From the NCBI GenBank assembly GCA_907165275.2, contig OU015664.1, positions 1,822,001 to 1,886,000 on the forward strand: DNA of 64,000 nucleotides. Reading direction: 5' to 3'. The DNA comes from Zygaena filipendulae. Its lineage: Eukaryota > Arthropoda > Insecta > Lepidoptera > Zygaenidae. The notes beneath the pieces are model-generated. The model searched no databases. It was not told the origin of the DNA and worked only from the letters and a program-made list of their open reading frames with translations. The translations under genes were made by a program, and so were the position numbers. Shown in pieces: positions 47,201 to 55,186 of this stretch. Numbering within the stretch: the stretch's first letter is position 1; every line of letters starts with the position of its first letter.

Positions 47201-50200
47201 GATACCTAACTACCTAGATTTTTTTTTGTTTACAGCTGTAAATTGAAATCTAAATGGAAAAAAGCAAAGTATGATATTTTAAGTTTTTTTTGTTGTGTTA
47301 ATGCTAAATATTAAAATGATGTATATAGTGTATGGTGCTTACAGTAAATACTAATATAGTGTAGTTGTTTTGGTACCCAAGGTCCAAATTAAGTAGGTTA
47401 CTAATTTGTTAGGATAAAACTTGGTTTTGATAATAATATGTATACATATTATGTATGTATTTAGAATCTTATTAAATAGTATCTCTTTCTTTAAAGTAGA
47501 TACATACATATGTATTGGTTTACGAGTGATGTAGTTGCAGATATACGAAAATAGTTAAAACTTAAGACATATGTTTAGAAATATGTATGATAGACAATAA
47601 TAATAATATGAAAAATTAAGTAATAGGCAATTAAACCTAATAGGTAGTCAAAGTCAATGTAGTCAGAGCAGACCGGTAGTCAATCAAAAAATCAATTAAG
47701 GCGATAATGACATGTACCTAATATAATGATAAAATTTTAGTCACGCTACTTTGTACTTTCGGTAATGATGATATGAGGCTAGCCTAGTTAGCAGTATTTA
47801 TTTCTCTGTGCTATCCTTAATAATATTATAAACGCGAAAGTTAGTATGGATCTTAGTTACTCTTTCACGCACAAATTACTGAATGGATTTTAATGAAACT
47901 TCTTATTCATCAGAATAACACATAAGGCACTTTTTATTTCAAGTTAGTCAGTAAAACCCATATTCAATTAGCCGAATATTCAGCACCAAAAATATGTTAA
48001 CATCTGATGTTAAACTTTACCTACTTTCAAAATAATTGATTACAGTCAAATAATGTATACATTTTGGTCAGTATTTGAACTCTATTTCGATAAGATTCAG
48101 TGACTGTAAAAATTGTATACAAATTCCTGCAGCATACTCTATGTAGTCAAATAACTTTCTTTGTACAGATCACGTTCAGAATGCTCGACGTGTTCTACAG
48201 CAAGGTTATTAATTTAAAATTGTTTTAATTTTTTCTACAATATTCAATGCTAGCTAGCTGTTGATAATGTACCTTTTATGTCTGTCTTCCATCGTTCAGT
48301 TGCCCTCGGTTGCCGTCCGTAGAACCCATGGAGAAGACCTGGCGGACCTTCGACGGATCCTCGTCGAGGTTCGAACTCTTCCGTCTATTCTATCCTACCC
48401 TGACCCCTGACTATACTAACAATCTGTTTTTTTTTTATTCTCCTGTATTTTCTATTCTATCCTTACATGCTTACACTTGTCTGTCAATATATCCGTGTCT
48501 CTGTAAATCAGTTACAAAAGCTATTTTGCTCAAACGCCCTTAAAATTTAAGATGCCATTGAAGTGTATGACTGCGTATTACTTGGCACGTTGCGAGCATT
48601 TAGCCAGCCCAGCGACACTCCCTTGAACCAAAAGTTACTATGGATTTGTGCGCGAACTTTTTTACCAACTTTGGAATAGGTACTTAACCAAATTTCTATG
48701 ACCGCGTCATACATTGCATTGGTATGGTTGGCACAAAATGCTTTCATGGATCGGATCAGCGATTAGTATGGAAGTGCCTACTCTTAAAACGTAGTGATTA
48801 ATTGCTCGGTGTATTTAGCAGACAACGAAAGTGACCCGTTTGAAGGTGACAACATGCACTACCTACATTTATTCACGTCTAGGAAGTACATACATAGCTT
48901 TTGTCAATAACTACCTACTTCCTACACAGTCATACTTTTTTACATATTACATCCTCTAGGCTCGTCGTTTGTGTGCCTGCAACATATAACGAAATGCGAA
49001 TGAATATTAATGATTAATAATATAGCGCTATTTTGTCTGTACGTCACAGTCGGCCATCGCCTCGATCGAACTATAAAGCGCCGTCCACACCGAGAGCCGA
49101 GCGGCGAGTCCAAGCTATTGTCGTGCCGCGCGAAAGGTTCATTTTATATCTAACTAGTCGATCGCCCATGGATTCACTCGTGTTACTTTCGGGGCTACCT
49201 TGGGATTCGGGGATATAAAGTACTCAGATGTCACCTAGGAATACCGAAGCTTTCTATAACTGAACGAATTTTTAAAATCGGTCCGGTATTTTGTTTTTGT
49301 GACGACGTATAAATATACGTATCATTGAACCGCATCATTGATATCGCAACAGAGAAAATACGTACATAAGTAAAACTAACTTTATTTTTATACGGCTAAG
49401 CATGAGCGGTGTTCTTGTACTTGCCAGAGAGGATCGTCCATATCAATAGCGTCTCCTTTTGATTTTACCTATGCTCTGAATTTCTCCTTTATATGTGCCT
49501 ATTATGATTCTATATAAACATTGTCTGCTAGGGTCACCTTATACTTAATAATATGATTTGTTAGATATTTTCCCTTTTTTCCAAGGCGACCGCGGGGCCC
49601 GCCGTGTGGAAGGTGTGGTTCCAATTTTAAAATATTTTGTTTTTCACCATATACCAAAGATCGTAGATGATAGATAGTTTTGTAGATTTATTTAATATCG
49701 AATGTGTACCTACGATTTCACAAGAATTTTTATTTGAAATGTTGCTCATGAGATTTGATGTATTTATTCATTTTATTAAATATTTTTTAGGTTATTCTGT
49801 AAATTTAGATAATAATTGTACTAATGTATTTAGCTATAAAGTACTGTCTTAAAATTATAGTATATTAATAAGAATATAGATAGTATTATGTAGGTAACAT
49901 ATTGTGTACAGTCAGACACAAAAATATGTACAAACACTTTTGTCATTTAGGCGTGTTCGTTGGACTTTAAGATATTGCAATAAGATTCAACATCTATCAA
50001 AATTGGTTACATATTTCTTATACTGACTGTACACTATATACGTATAGTGTGTAAAAAATATTTCTGTTATTTTAGGTAAGATTAAGTGTATACTATTATT
50101 ACATCTATTTTTATTCTAGGTAGTACTGATAGGTGGTAATATTCCATCTCATAATACAATGATTCTCCGTTTTCAGTTCAAAATTGAAGTGGGCCGTAAT

Positions 50201-50258
50201 AGCGTTGGCCGGCGCCATCGTCATCGGCATAGTGCTCAAGAAGTACGTCGCGACGTAG
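44223..50258 (+). CDS. Cyt-b5: Cytochrome b5, membrane-anchored, 4 exons, 115 aa
   Basis: Exons 44223-44330, 45217-45305, 45716-45784 and 50177-50258. GT-AG junctions with phases 0, 2, 2 agree, giving 115 aa and TAG. The heme-binding fold shows the axial histidines: HPGG at 37-40 and AGHSEYA with His61. The N-terminus ISEVMKHNSKKNLWMIIHND and VYDVSSY match the family. A C-terminal membrane anchor spans about 94-110 (WAVIALAGAIVIGIV), followed by KKYVAT, as in tail-anchored b5 of ER or mitochondrial outer membrane. It carries electrons to desaturases, P450s and other acceptors. Slightly shorter than vertebrate b5. Intron 1 contains a MITE A copy; intron 3 contains GC-rich foldback F2 and Helitron-like elements. 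An alternative last exon lies at 47236-47314. Confidence 0.94.
44802..45120 (+). mobile_element. MITE family A, copy 9, in cytochrome b5 intron 1
   Basis: AGGCTATTTGACTATTTT to TTGTCAACATCCC. The boxes are CATGACATCAC (mutated) and GTGACGTCACA. Confidence 0.85.
46018..46100. mobile_element. GC-rich foldback F2
   Basis: GCCACAGTCTCGG and CCGAGACTGTGGC at the ends, CGG-repeat inner arms (GGCGGTGGCGGCGGCGGCAG / GCCGCCGCTGCC). The left flank TAAGGGCGGCGCCACAGTCT is shared with F1. Cytochrome b5 intron 3. Confidence 0.85.
46157..46355 (+). mobile_element. Full-length Helitron-like element (best copy)
   Basis: TCCTACTAATATTATAAATG at the 5' end, ATGAAATTTGGCATGCACG core, terminal hairpin CCGCGGGTGAAACCGCGG, then GGCACAG and CTAG. 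Flanked by A on the left and T on the right. 199 bp, non-coding. Confidence 0.85.
46492..46650 (-). mobile_element. Helitron-like repeat, divergent subfamily
   Basis: ACTAGCTGTGCCCCGCGGTT then TCACTCGCGTGAAACG. The body (AAAATCGCATGATAATCCC) differs from the main subfamily. Confidence 0.65.
47236..47314 (+). CDS. Cyt-b5: Alternative last exon of cytochrome b5 (candidate)
   Basis: Follows a good acceptor (TTTTTTTGTTTACAG) and joins exon 3 in the same phase as the anchor exon, reading CCKLKSKWKKAKYDILSFF and then CCVNAKY before TAA at 47312. It would give a 114-aa protein without a clear membrane anchor. The start (C-C-KLK-x-x-W) resembles the anchor exon's C-S-KLKW, suggesting exon duplication. 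No AATAAA was seen close downstream, so use of this exon is unproven. Confidence 0.45.
49153..49320 (-). mobile_element. Helitron-like fragment
   Basis: CTAGTCGATCGCCCATGGAT then TCACTCGTGTTACTTTCGGG; strongly diverged. Cytochrome b5 intron 3. Confidence 0.5.
49905..50036. mobile_element. Small MITE with ACAGTCA/TGACTGT ends
   Basis: TACAGTCAGACACAAAAATA on the left and TATTTCTTATACTGACTGTA on the right form imperfect inverted termini. About 130 bp in the last intron of cytochrome b5. Confidence 0.5.
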
Positions 50259-50582
50259 GTAGACGCGTCGCGTCGGCGCCTTAACAATATAAGGGTCCAA
50301 TCACACTGCCAGCGTTCTACCGTGCACCGATGTCGGCTCGATGTGAGCCTATGTAAAGCTCGTAGCACACGTAACGATATTTCTCACGTATTTTTTTTTG
50401 TTGTAAAAATCGCAGTACGTGTGCAACGACCTTTAGTTTATTCCTGTCATTGGTTCAGTATCTTTGTGTTTCCATAGGCTATAATATTTGCAGGCAAAAA
50501 AAGTTATTTTATATACAGCGTGACCAAAAAATTGTGAAGCGGAAGCGTAATTTTGAGTCTTTTTGTGTGAGAAATTAATAAT

Positions 50583-50860
50583 TGGACGCCGATAAGAAAT
50601 AACATGTTAACCCACAAAATTAATTATCGATACAGAACGCTTTATTGGCAGTTTAGAGAACGTTTTTTAGTTATGCGTTCACCTTATTACATTGCTTAAA
50701 TACCAACAAAATGTTAAACGTAAAAAAATTGTATATACAAAATGGTGCTAAATAATGTATTAATTTTAAAACATTCATTTATTTAAAATAACTCGTGTTT
50801 CTACACGAGTTATTTTTTATTTGTGTGTTATTCTTAACACACCATTGCTTATCTATGTCA
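50583..50860. mobile_element. MITE family B, copy 2
   Basis: TGGACGCCGATAAGAAAT to ATTGCTTATCTATGTCA, sharing ACAGAACGCTTTATTGG with 13079-13314. Contains the 32-bp palindrome at 50785-50816. Confidence 0.7.
50785..50816. repeat. 32-bp perfect palindrome inside MITE B
   Basis: AAAATAACTCGTGT, loop TTCT, ACACGAGTTATTTT. Flanked on both sides by TTATTT, a possible 6-bp target duplication, though the region is T-rich. Confidence 0.8.
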
Positions 50861-50908
50861 TTTTATATATAATTGTGGGTAGAAATTAATATCATTGCGC
50901 TATGAATA

Positions 50909-51198
50909 AATATAAAATTTTGAATTACAACAAAATTGTTATTATGTGTTGAAGTAAAAACACACAGCGTCGATTGAAGAATGGTCTCATGAACTTACCC
51001 TTTTCTCCCGCTAAGTTGTTACTATACCTGCTTGTCACCAGAGGGCGCCACTTTCTTCGTTATAATAATTCGTGCAAAGTATTGGCGCCACTGAATTATT
51101 TCGTCGTAGCGTCTTCACCAGGAAGATATTACTGCGACGCTGTGTGTTTTTACTTCAACACATAATAACAATTTTGTTGTAATTCAAAATTTTATATT
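50909..51198. mobile_element. Palindromic non-autonomous relative of the DIRS-like element
   Basis: 290 bp with perfect 64-bp inverted arms (50909-50972 and 51135-51198). From about 50957 to 51113 it is nearly identical to the reverse complement of the 5' end of the neighbouring retrotransposon (GAATGGTCTCATGAACTTAC and on). The outer arms contain TGTGTTGAAGTAAAAACACA where the large element has TGTGTTTTCTTAAAAACACA. No coding capacity. Confidence 0.85.
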
Positions 51199-51235
51199 AT
51201 GTGTTTTCTTAAAAACACACAGCGTCGATTGAAGA
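51196..51235 (+). repeat. DIRS-like inverted terminus, 3' side
   Basis: 40 bp, exact reverse complement of 54769-54808. Contains TGTGTTTTCTTAAAAACACA followed by CAGCGTCGATTGAAGA. Confidence 0.95.
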
Positions 51236-51419
51236 CCTGTTTGATATCTGCTGGTGACAAACACAAAACGCTATGTGCAGAGTATACTTCTGTATTATCT
51301 GTAATCATATTCAGTACAATTTATCTTAATTAATGCAAATATTTAAACGGGTTCTCAAACTAAATCATTACTGCAAATGTAATTAAGAATAATCATAATC
51401 AGAAAAATAATGACTGAAA

Positions 51420-54197
51420 TCACTGCGGTTGGAAATTATCAAAAAGTAACTGAGAACCTGATACTTTATTTTTTACTTGTCTGCAGTAATATTTTCTAAA
51501 AGTAGCTTCACTTTTCCAATTTCCTCTTGATAATATTTCATCTATAGGATGATTCTCCATCCAACTGGCAGAGGCTACCGCTGATCTAAAGGATCCCGCT
51601 GATGCTTTGATACCGGCATCTTTCAATACCGACCGCACCCAACCACCAATCACAGTCCTGGATGCTGGACGAACTCTACCATTTATGGTTATAAACAAAT
51701 GGTTCAACCCATCAACACCACGTCTCTTTTCTTGAGAATGTTCAATGAGTCTCTTTATGCAGTTAACTGGACAAACTTGCGGATTTGGGTGCTTTAACAG
51801 TCGCCAACCAGACTGTTTGTACACTGATGTGTCAGTTTTTGATCCGAAAGCTGGCCAAAGAACTACTTCTTCTTCAGAGAGGTACATATTGGGCTCATTT
51901 ATCTTTAGTAGCGTGAGGTCATGTACTCGTCTTCCTGATGCTAGCAGAAGAATTGCTGCTGTTCGTCGTGATATCTCAAACAAAGTTAACTTATCACTGG
52001 GTTGCGATAGCCAGTTAAAGACAACATGCGCATCCCATATTGGTGGTTTTTCTTTTATAGGTTGTGCAAGAGCGATTGCTCTCAGCATTTGTTTTAGAAG
52101 CTGGTTTTCAGAATCTTCCTGCTTTATCTTACAGAAAGTGAATATTGCAGACTTATGTACTAAGATAGTACTATAACCAAGTTTTTCCTCTAAATGCAGG
52201 TGAGCAAGAAATCTTACTATTTGATGTAGCTGTGGATTGCGACTGTCAATCTCGTTAGAATTACACCATCTCAACCACCTTTTAATGGCAGGGTAATATG
52301 TATTCATAGTTGATTGTCGCCAACTTGTGCTCAAAAGTTTCTTTTCTGCTTCTGACCAGCTAACTGTGTGCTCTCCCCACCGCCAACTAACCAGGCTTGA
52401 AGGTTCAGTTGGTCGGTTTGTGCTGGAGGAAGACCTGTGGCCGTGTCCACTAGACTCTCCGAGAGCCGTTCTATTTTCACGGGTGGCTCTAAGGCCCGTG
52501 CTCTCAGATCCGCCAGCCAAAACGTCTTTTCCCAGAGAGGTGCTACTATTATGTACCGACCCTTGGCGTTGTTTAACTGTGCCAGTACTCGAGGAATTAA
52601 ATTGGGGGGTGGGAAAATCCAACCTAGGCGGTACTCCCAACGCCGACTGAAGGCATTTGAGAAGAGAGCAAAGTGATCTTTGCAGTCTAGTGATACGTAA
52701 CTGCTGACCACGGCGGTTTCTGCAGACGCGAACAGGTCGACGTCTGGAGTGCCCCAACGACGAAATAGTCGGTTTGTTGCAGTGGGTAGCAGGTGCCACT
52801 CTGACAGGCGCCGTCCCCGTGAGAGGTGATCGGCGGTGCAGTTGTACCTCCCCGGGAGGTAATGTGCTGATAGAACTATGTTGTTCTTGTCTGTCAGCCT
52901 CAACAACTTGCACGTCAGATCTAACAGATTCATTGAGCGGGTGCCCCCTTCGTTCCGAATGTAAGATACCAGGGTCCTGTTGTCTGATTGAACTAAAATG
53001 TGAGCATTCGTCAGGCAACGTAATTGTCTCGTTATCGATGCAAATACTGCGTACAGCTCTTTGTAATTCGAGTGCCATCTCCTCTGATCTGCCGTCCAGA
53101 TTCCCGACATCAATGTCTCGTTCAATTGGGCTCCCCAACCTGCGTCCGCCGCATCGGTTGTCAGGAAATGTGTATACGGTCTTTGATGTAAAACAGTCTT
53201 CTGCATGACTGCCTGACTCCACCACTCGAGGTCTTTTAACACCTGTGGTGGCAGAGGACGAAATACCTTCTCGTCTTGTTTGAAGCGTCTGAGAAGAATT
53301 TGAAGGTATCGACAGTGAAGGCGGCCTCTTGGCACCACAAAGTTTGCGAAGTTTAACTGACCTAGAAGTTTCTGTACTTGCTTGAGTTTGCACTGATGTG
53401 AGCGTACTAACTTCGAAATTGTCCCTTCTATTTTTTTCACCTTTTCTTTGGGTAGAAACATTGTGTTTTTGTTGGTGTCCCAAGTAATACCTAGGTACTC
53501 TAGGCATTGTGTTGGGGTTAAAACAGACTTGCCATAATTTATCTGCCATCCCAACGATTCCAAGAGCTTCAGGACCTCCGCAGTCTGTGATGCTAGCTTG
53601 GAACGGTCTTGGTGGACCAAAAGGAAGTCGTCTAGATAGACCAGAACTCGAAATCCTTTTACTCGGAGGATCTCCGCGATCCAGTTCGTTAGTGCTGCAA
53701 AAGTGCGGGGAGCAGATGCCAGGCCAAAAGGTAGGGATGTCATCTGGAGCAATTCGCCTCGGTAAAACATTCTCAAATAGCAACGATGGGACTCCGCTAT
53801 TGGCACGTGAAAATATGCGTTGGTAATATCCACTTTGATCATCCAATCGTGTGCCTGGAGGAACTCCGGCACTGAGGAATGGGATATTATTTGAAAATGT
53901 TTGGTGTGAACATACCTGTTTAGTCCCCGCAGATCGAAGATTGGACGAAGACCTCCATCGCTCTTGGGTATTATGAACATCTTCGACAAGAAACTCGGTC
54001 CCAGCTGACCTGGACTCTCCAAGACCTGTTTCTCCTTCAAATCTTCTATTATTTGAGTCATGTCCGGTGAAATTTTGGTACTGTAATGTCTTATTATACT
54101 GCTTGTAGGGTAATTCAAAGGCGGTTTGATTAAAAAGGGTATTCGAGCCCCTGAGATAATTTTTAAAATAAAACTGTTTGCCCCCAGAGCTATCCAT
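51420..54197 (-). CDS. Tyrosine recombinase of the DIRS-like element (functional part about 51420-52325)
   Basis: A 925-codon open frame of which the last about 300 codons are recognisable. An N-terminal SAM-like domain starts near residue 625 (SWRQSTMNTYYPAIKRW). The catalytic domain follows, with the first Arg in ASGRRVHDL (756/757), the second in GSFRSAVAS (about 871) and the tyrosine in TFRKYYCR (903/904). The His before the second Arg in many recombinases is replaced. Residues 1-620 lie opposite the RT frame, shifted -1, and look like low-complexity Ser/Arg sequence, so the true start is unknown. No ATG lies just before the domain, so -1 frameshifting from the RT frame or an internal start at residue 631 are options. 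No obvious slippery heptamer is seen before 52331. It would insert the circular cDNA. Confidence 0.88.
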   Translation of the reverse strand: MDSSGGKQFYFKNYLRGSNTLFNQTAFELPYKQYNKTLQYQNFTGHDSNNRRFEGETGLGESRSAGTEFLVEDVHNTQERWRSSSNLRSAGTKQVCSHQTFSNNIPFLSAGVPPGTRLDDQSGYYQRIFSRANSGVPSLLFENVLPRRIAPDDIPTFWPGICSPHFCSTNELDRGDPPSKRISSSGLSRRLPFGPPRPFQASITDCGGPEALGIVGMADKLWQVCFNPNTMPRVPRYYLGHQQKHNVSTQRKGEKNRRDNFEVSTLTSVQTQASTETSRSVKLRKLCGAKRPPSLSIPSNSSQTLQTRREGISSSATTGVKRPRVVESGSHAEDCFTSKTVYTFPDNRCGGRRLGSPIERDIDVGNLDGRSEEMALELQRAVRSICIDNETITLPDECSHFSSIRQQDPGILHSERRGHPLNESVRSDVQVVEADRQEQHSSISTLPPGEVQLHRRSPLTGTAPVRVAPATHCNKPTISSLGHSRRRPVRVCRNRRGQQLRITRLQRSLCSLLKCLQSALGVPPRLDFPTPQFNSSSTGTVKQRQGSVHNSSTSLGKDVLAGGSESTGLRATRENRTALGESSGHGHRSSSSTNRPTEPSSLVSWRWGEHTVSWSEAEKKLLSTSWRQSTMNTYYPAIKRWLRWCNSNEIDSRNPQLHQIVRFLAHLHLEEKLGYSTILVHKSAIFTFCKIKQEDSENQLLKQMLRAIALAQPIKEKPPIWDAHVVFNWLSQPSDKLTLFEISRRTAAILLLASGRRVHDLTLLKINEPNMYLSEEEVVLWPAFGSKTDTSVYKQSGWRLLKHPNPQVCPVNCIKRLIEHSQEKRRGVDGLNHLFITINGRVRPASRTVIGGWVRSVLKDAGIKASAGSFRSAVASASWMENHPIDEILSRGNWKSEATFRKYYCRQVKNKVSGSQLLFDNFQPQ

Positions 54198-54520
54198 GCT
54201 CCCATCGTCGGTAAGGCTCCTGAATATAATTGAGTATAGTGTTGTAAGTAATTGGTGAGGTGACTCACCTGATTTATAAGTGCATCTACCCTCGGGTCAA
54301 AATAATTTTCCATCTGCGTGTTGGATCTTGCCCTTTTATTTGGTCGACGTGAAGATTCACTTTCAGATTCCGATTCTGATTTCTCACTGTCTAGAGGGGA
54401 AGATCGACGCTTCTCTCCGCGATAAAGCGTCCTTTGTTGTTCCGAATGATTTTCAGTTTCATCCGGAGTTTTCGATGTGATTGGTTCATTATCACTACTC
54501 ATTTTGATTTTAGTATACAC
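52331..54520 (-). CDS. Gag-like / reverse transcriptase / RNase H polyprotein of the DIRS-like element
   Basis: 729 aa, no internal stop. Residues 1-100 are charged and serine-rich (SESESESESSRRP), with KRARS resembling a nuclear localisation signal, then a helical stretch: probably a reduced gag. RT spans about 140-400, with IIPKSDGGLRPIFDLRGLN, catalytic Asp in KVDITNAYF (231) and YLDD (295-298). RNase H runs about 450-570: TDAADAGWGA (Asp456), Glu488 in NYKELYA, QSDNRT (Asp512), TADHLSR (Asp564). A C-terminal region with PDVDLFAS (593-599) and APLWEKTFW (650-658) is conserved in DIRS-type proteins. It would copy the element RNA into DNA. Two ATGs (residues 1 and 7) are possible starts. The end overlaps the recombinase frame. 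Confidence 0.92.
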   Translation of the reverse strand: MYTKIKMSSDNEPITSKTPDETENHSEQQRTLYRGEKRRSSPLDSEKSESESESESSRRPNKRARSNTQMENYFDPRVDALINQVSHLTNYLQHYTQLYSGALPTMGAWIALGANSFILKIISGARIPFLIKPPLNYPTSSIIRHYSTKISPDMTQIIEDLKEKQVLESPGQLGPSFLSKMFIIPKSDGGLRPIFDLRGLNRYVHTKHFQIISHSSVPEFLQAHDWMIKVDITNAYFHVPIAESHRCYLRMFYRGELLQMTSLPFGLASAPRTFAALTNWIAEILRVKGFRVLVYLDDFLLVHQDRSKLASQTAEVLKLLESLGWQINYGKSVLTPTQCLEYLGITWDTNKNTMFLPKEKVKKIEGTISKLVRSHQCKLKQVQKLLGQLNFANFVVPRGRLHCRYLQILLRRFKQDEKVFRPLPPQVLKDLEWWSQAVMQKTVLHQRPYTHFLTTDAADAGWGAQLNETLMSGIWTADQRRWHSNYKELYAVFASITRQLRCLTNAHILVQSDNRTLVSYIRNEGGTRSMNLLDLTCKLLRLTDKNNIVLSAHYLPGRYNCTADHLSRGRRLSEWHLLPTATNRLFRRWGTPDVDLFASAETAVVSSYVSLDCKDHFALFSNAFSRRWEYRLGWIFPPPNLIPRVLAQLNNAKGRYIIVAPLWEKTFWLADLRARALEPPVKIERLSESLVDTATGLPPAQTDQLNLQAWLVGGGESTQLAGQKQKRNF

Positions 54521-54768
54521 AGGTAGAATTATTTCTCACACTTTGTCTATAACACTATATTTCACTATGAATTCAATTATTTTACAATATAAAAATAGGA
54601 GAAAAAATTTTGCTCTTACTCGTGGGTAATCACAAAACGCTATGACGAAATAATTCAGTGGCGCCAATACTTTGCACGAATTATTATAACGAAGAAAGTG
54701 GCGCCCTCTGGTGACAAGCAGGTATAGTAACAACTTAGCGGGAGAAAAGGGTAAGTTCATGAGACCAT

Positions 54769-54808
54769 TCTTCAATCGACGCTGTGTGTTTTTAAGAAAA
54801 CACATAAT
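54769..54808 (-). repeat. DIRS-like inverted terminus, 5' side
   Basis: 40 bp, exact reverse complement of 51196-51235. The identity of the arms argues for recent insertion or copying. Confidence 0.95.
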
Positions 54809-54975
54809 GTAGTATTTTAAATTCAGTTAAATTTCTGAATAAAATACGTCACACACATTTTTTTGGGACACCCTGTCTATTGTTTATGAAATGTATTTAG
54901 TAGATTGTTATTATAAAGAAAACCTTACTAAAATCCTTTTGACTATGTTCCCTGCATGTATAGGTTTATCCATCA

Positions 54976-55158
54976 ACTAGCTGTTCCCCGCGGTAATTTC
55001 GGAGTTCCCGCGGCAATTCCGTGTTACGAAATAGCGTATGTTACTCAGGGATAATGTAGCATTCTAATGGTAAAAGAATTTTTGAAATCGGTCCAGTGGT
55101 TTTTGAGTTGAATCGTAACAAACAAAAAATCAAATCTTTTCCTTTTATATAATAGTAC
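54976..55158 (-). mobile_element. Helitron-like repeat
   Basis: ACTAGCTGTTCCCCGCGGTA then ATTTCGGAGTTCCCGCGG to CCTTTTATATAATAGTA. The inner hairpin arm is deleted. Confidence 0.7.
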
Positions 55159-55186
55159 ATTTAATTATCTATAATTAAATGTACTA
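55153..55186. repeat. 34-bp perfect palindrome
   Basis: TAGTACATTTAATTAT, loop CT, ATAATTAAATGTACTA. It abuts the 5' end of the neighbouring Helitron-like copy; no flanking direct repeat. Confidence 0.9.

Larger units (their letters stand above)
51196..54808 (-). mobile_element. DIRS-like tyrosine-recombinase retrotransposon, apparently intact
   Basis: 3.6 kb with perfect 40-bp inverted termini (51196-51235, 54769-54808). It has RT and RNase H in one open frame and a tyrosine recombinase in another, with no DDE integrase and no direct LTRs: the defining DIRS-order layout. Both frames lack internal stops. DIRS elements replicate through a circular DNA intermediate that the recombinase inserts, normally without target duplication. 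I could not find a clear internal complementary region. Short direct repeats CACAAAACGCTATG occur near both ends (about 51261 and 54631). A separate gag frame is absent; a gag-like N-terminus seems fused to RT. Confidence 0.92.

Noticed and set aside
51745..53826. Plus-strand open frames of 66-144 codons opposite the DIRS-like element
   Set aside because: They are antisense shadows of the RT and recombinase frames, with no family features or start context.
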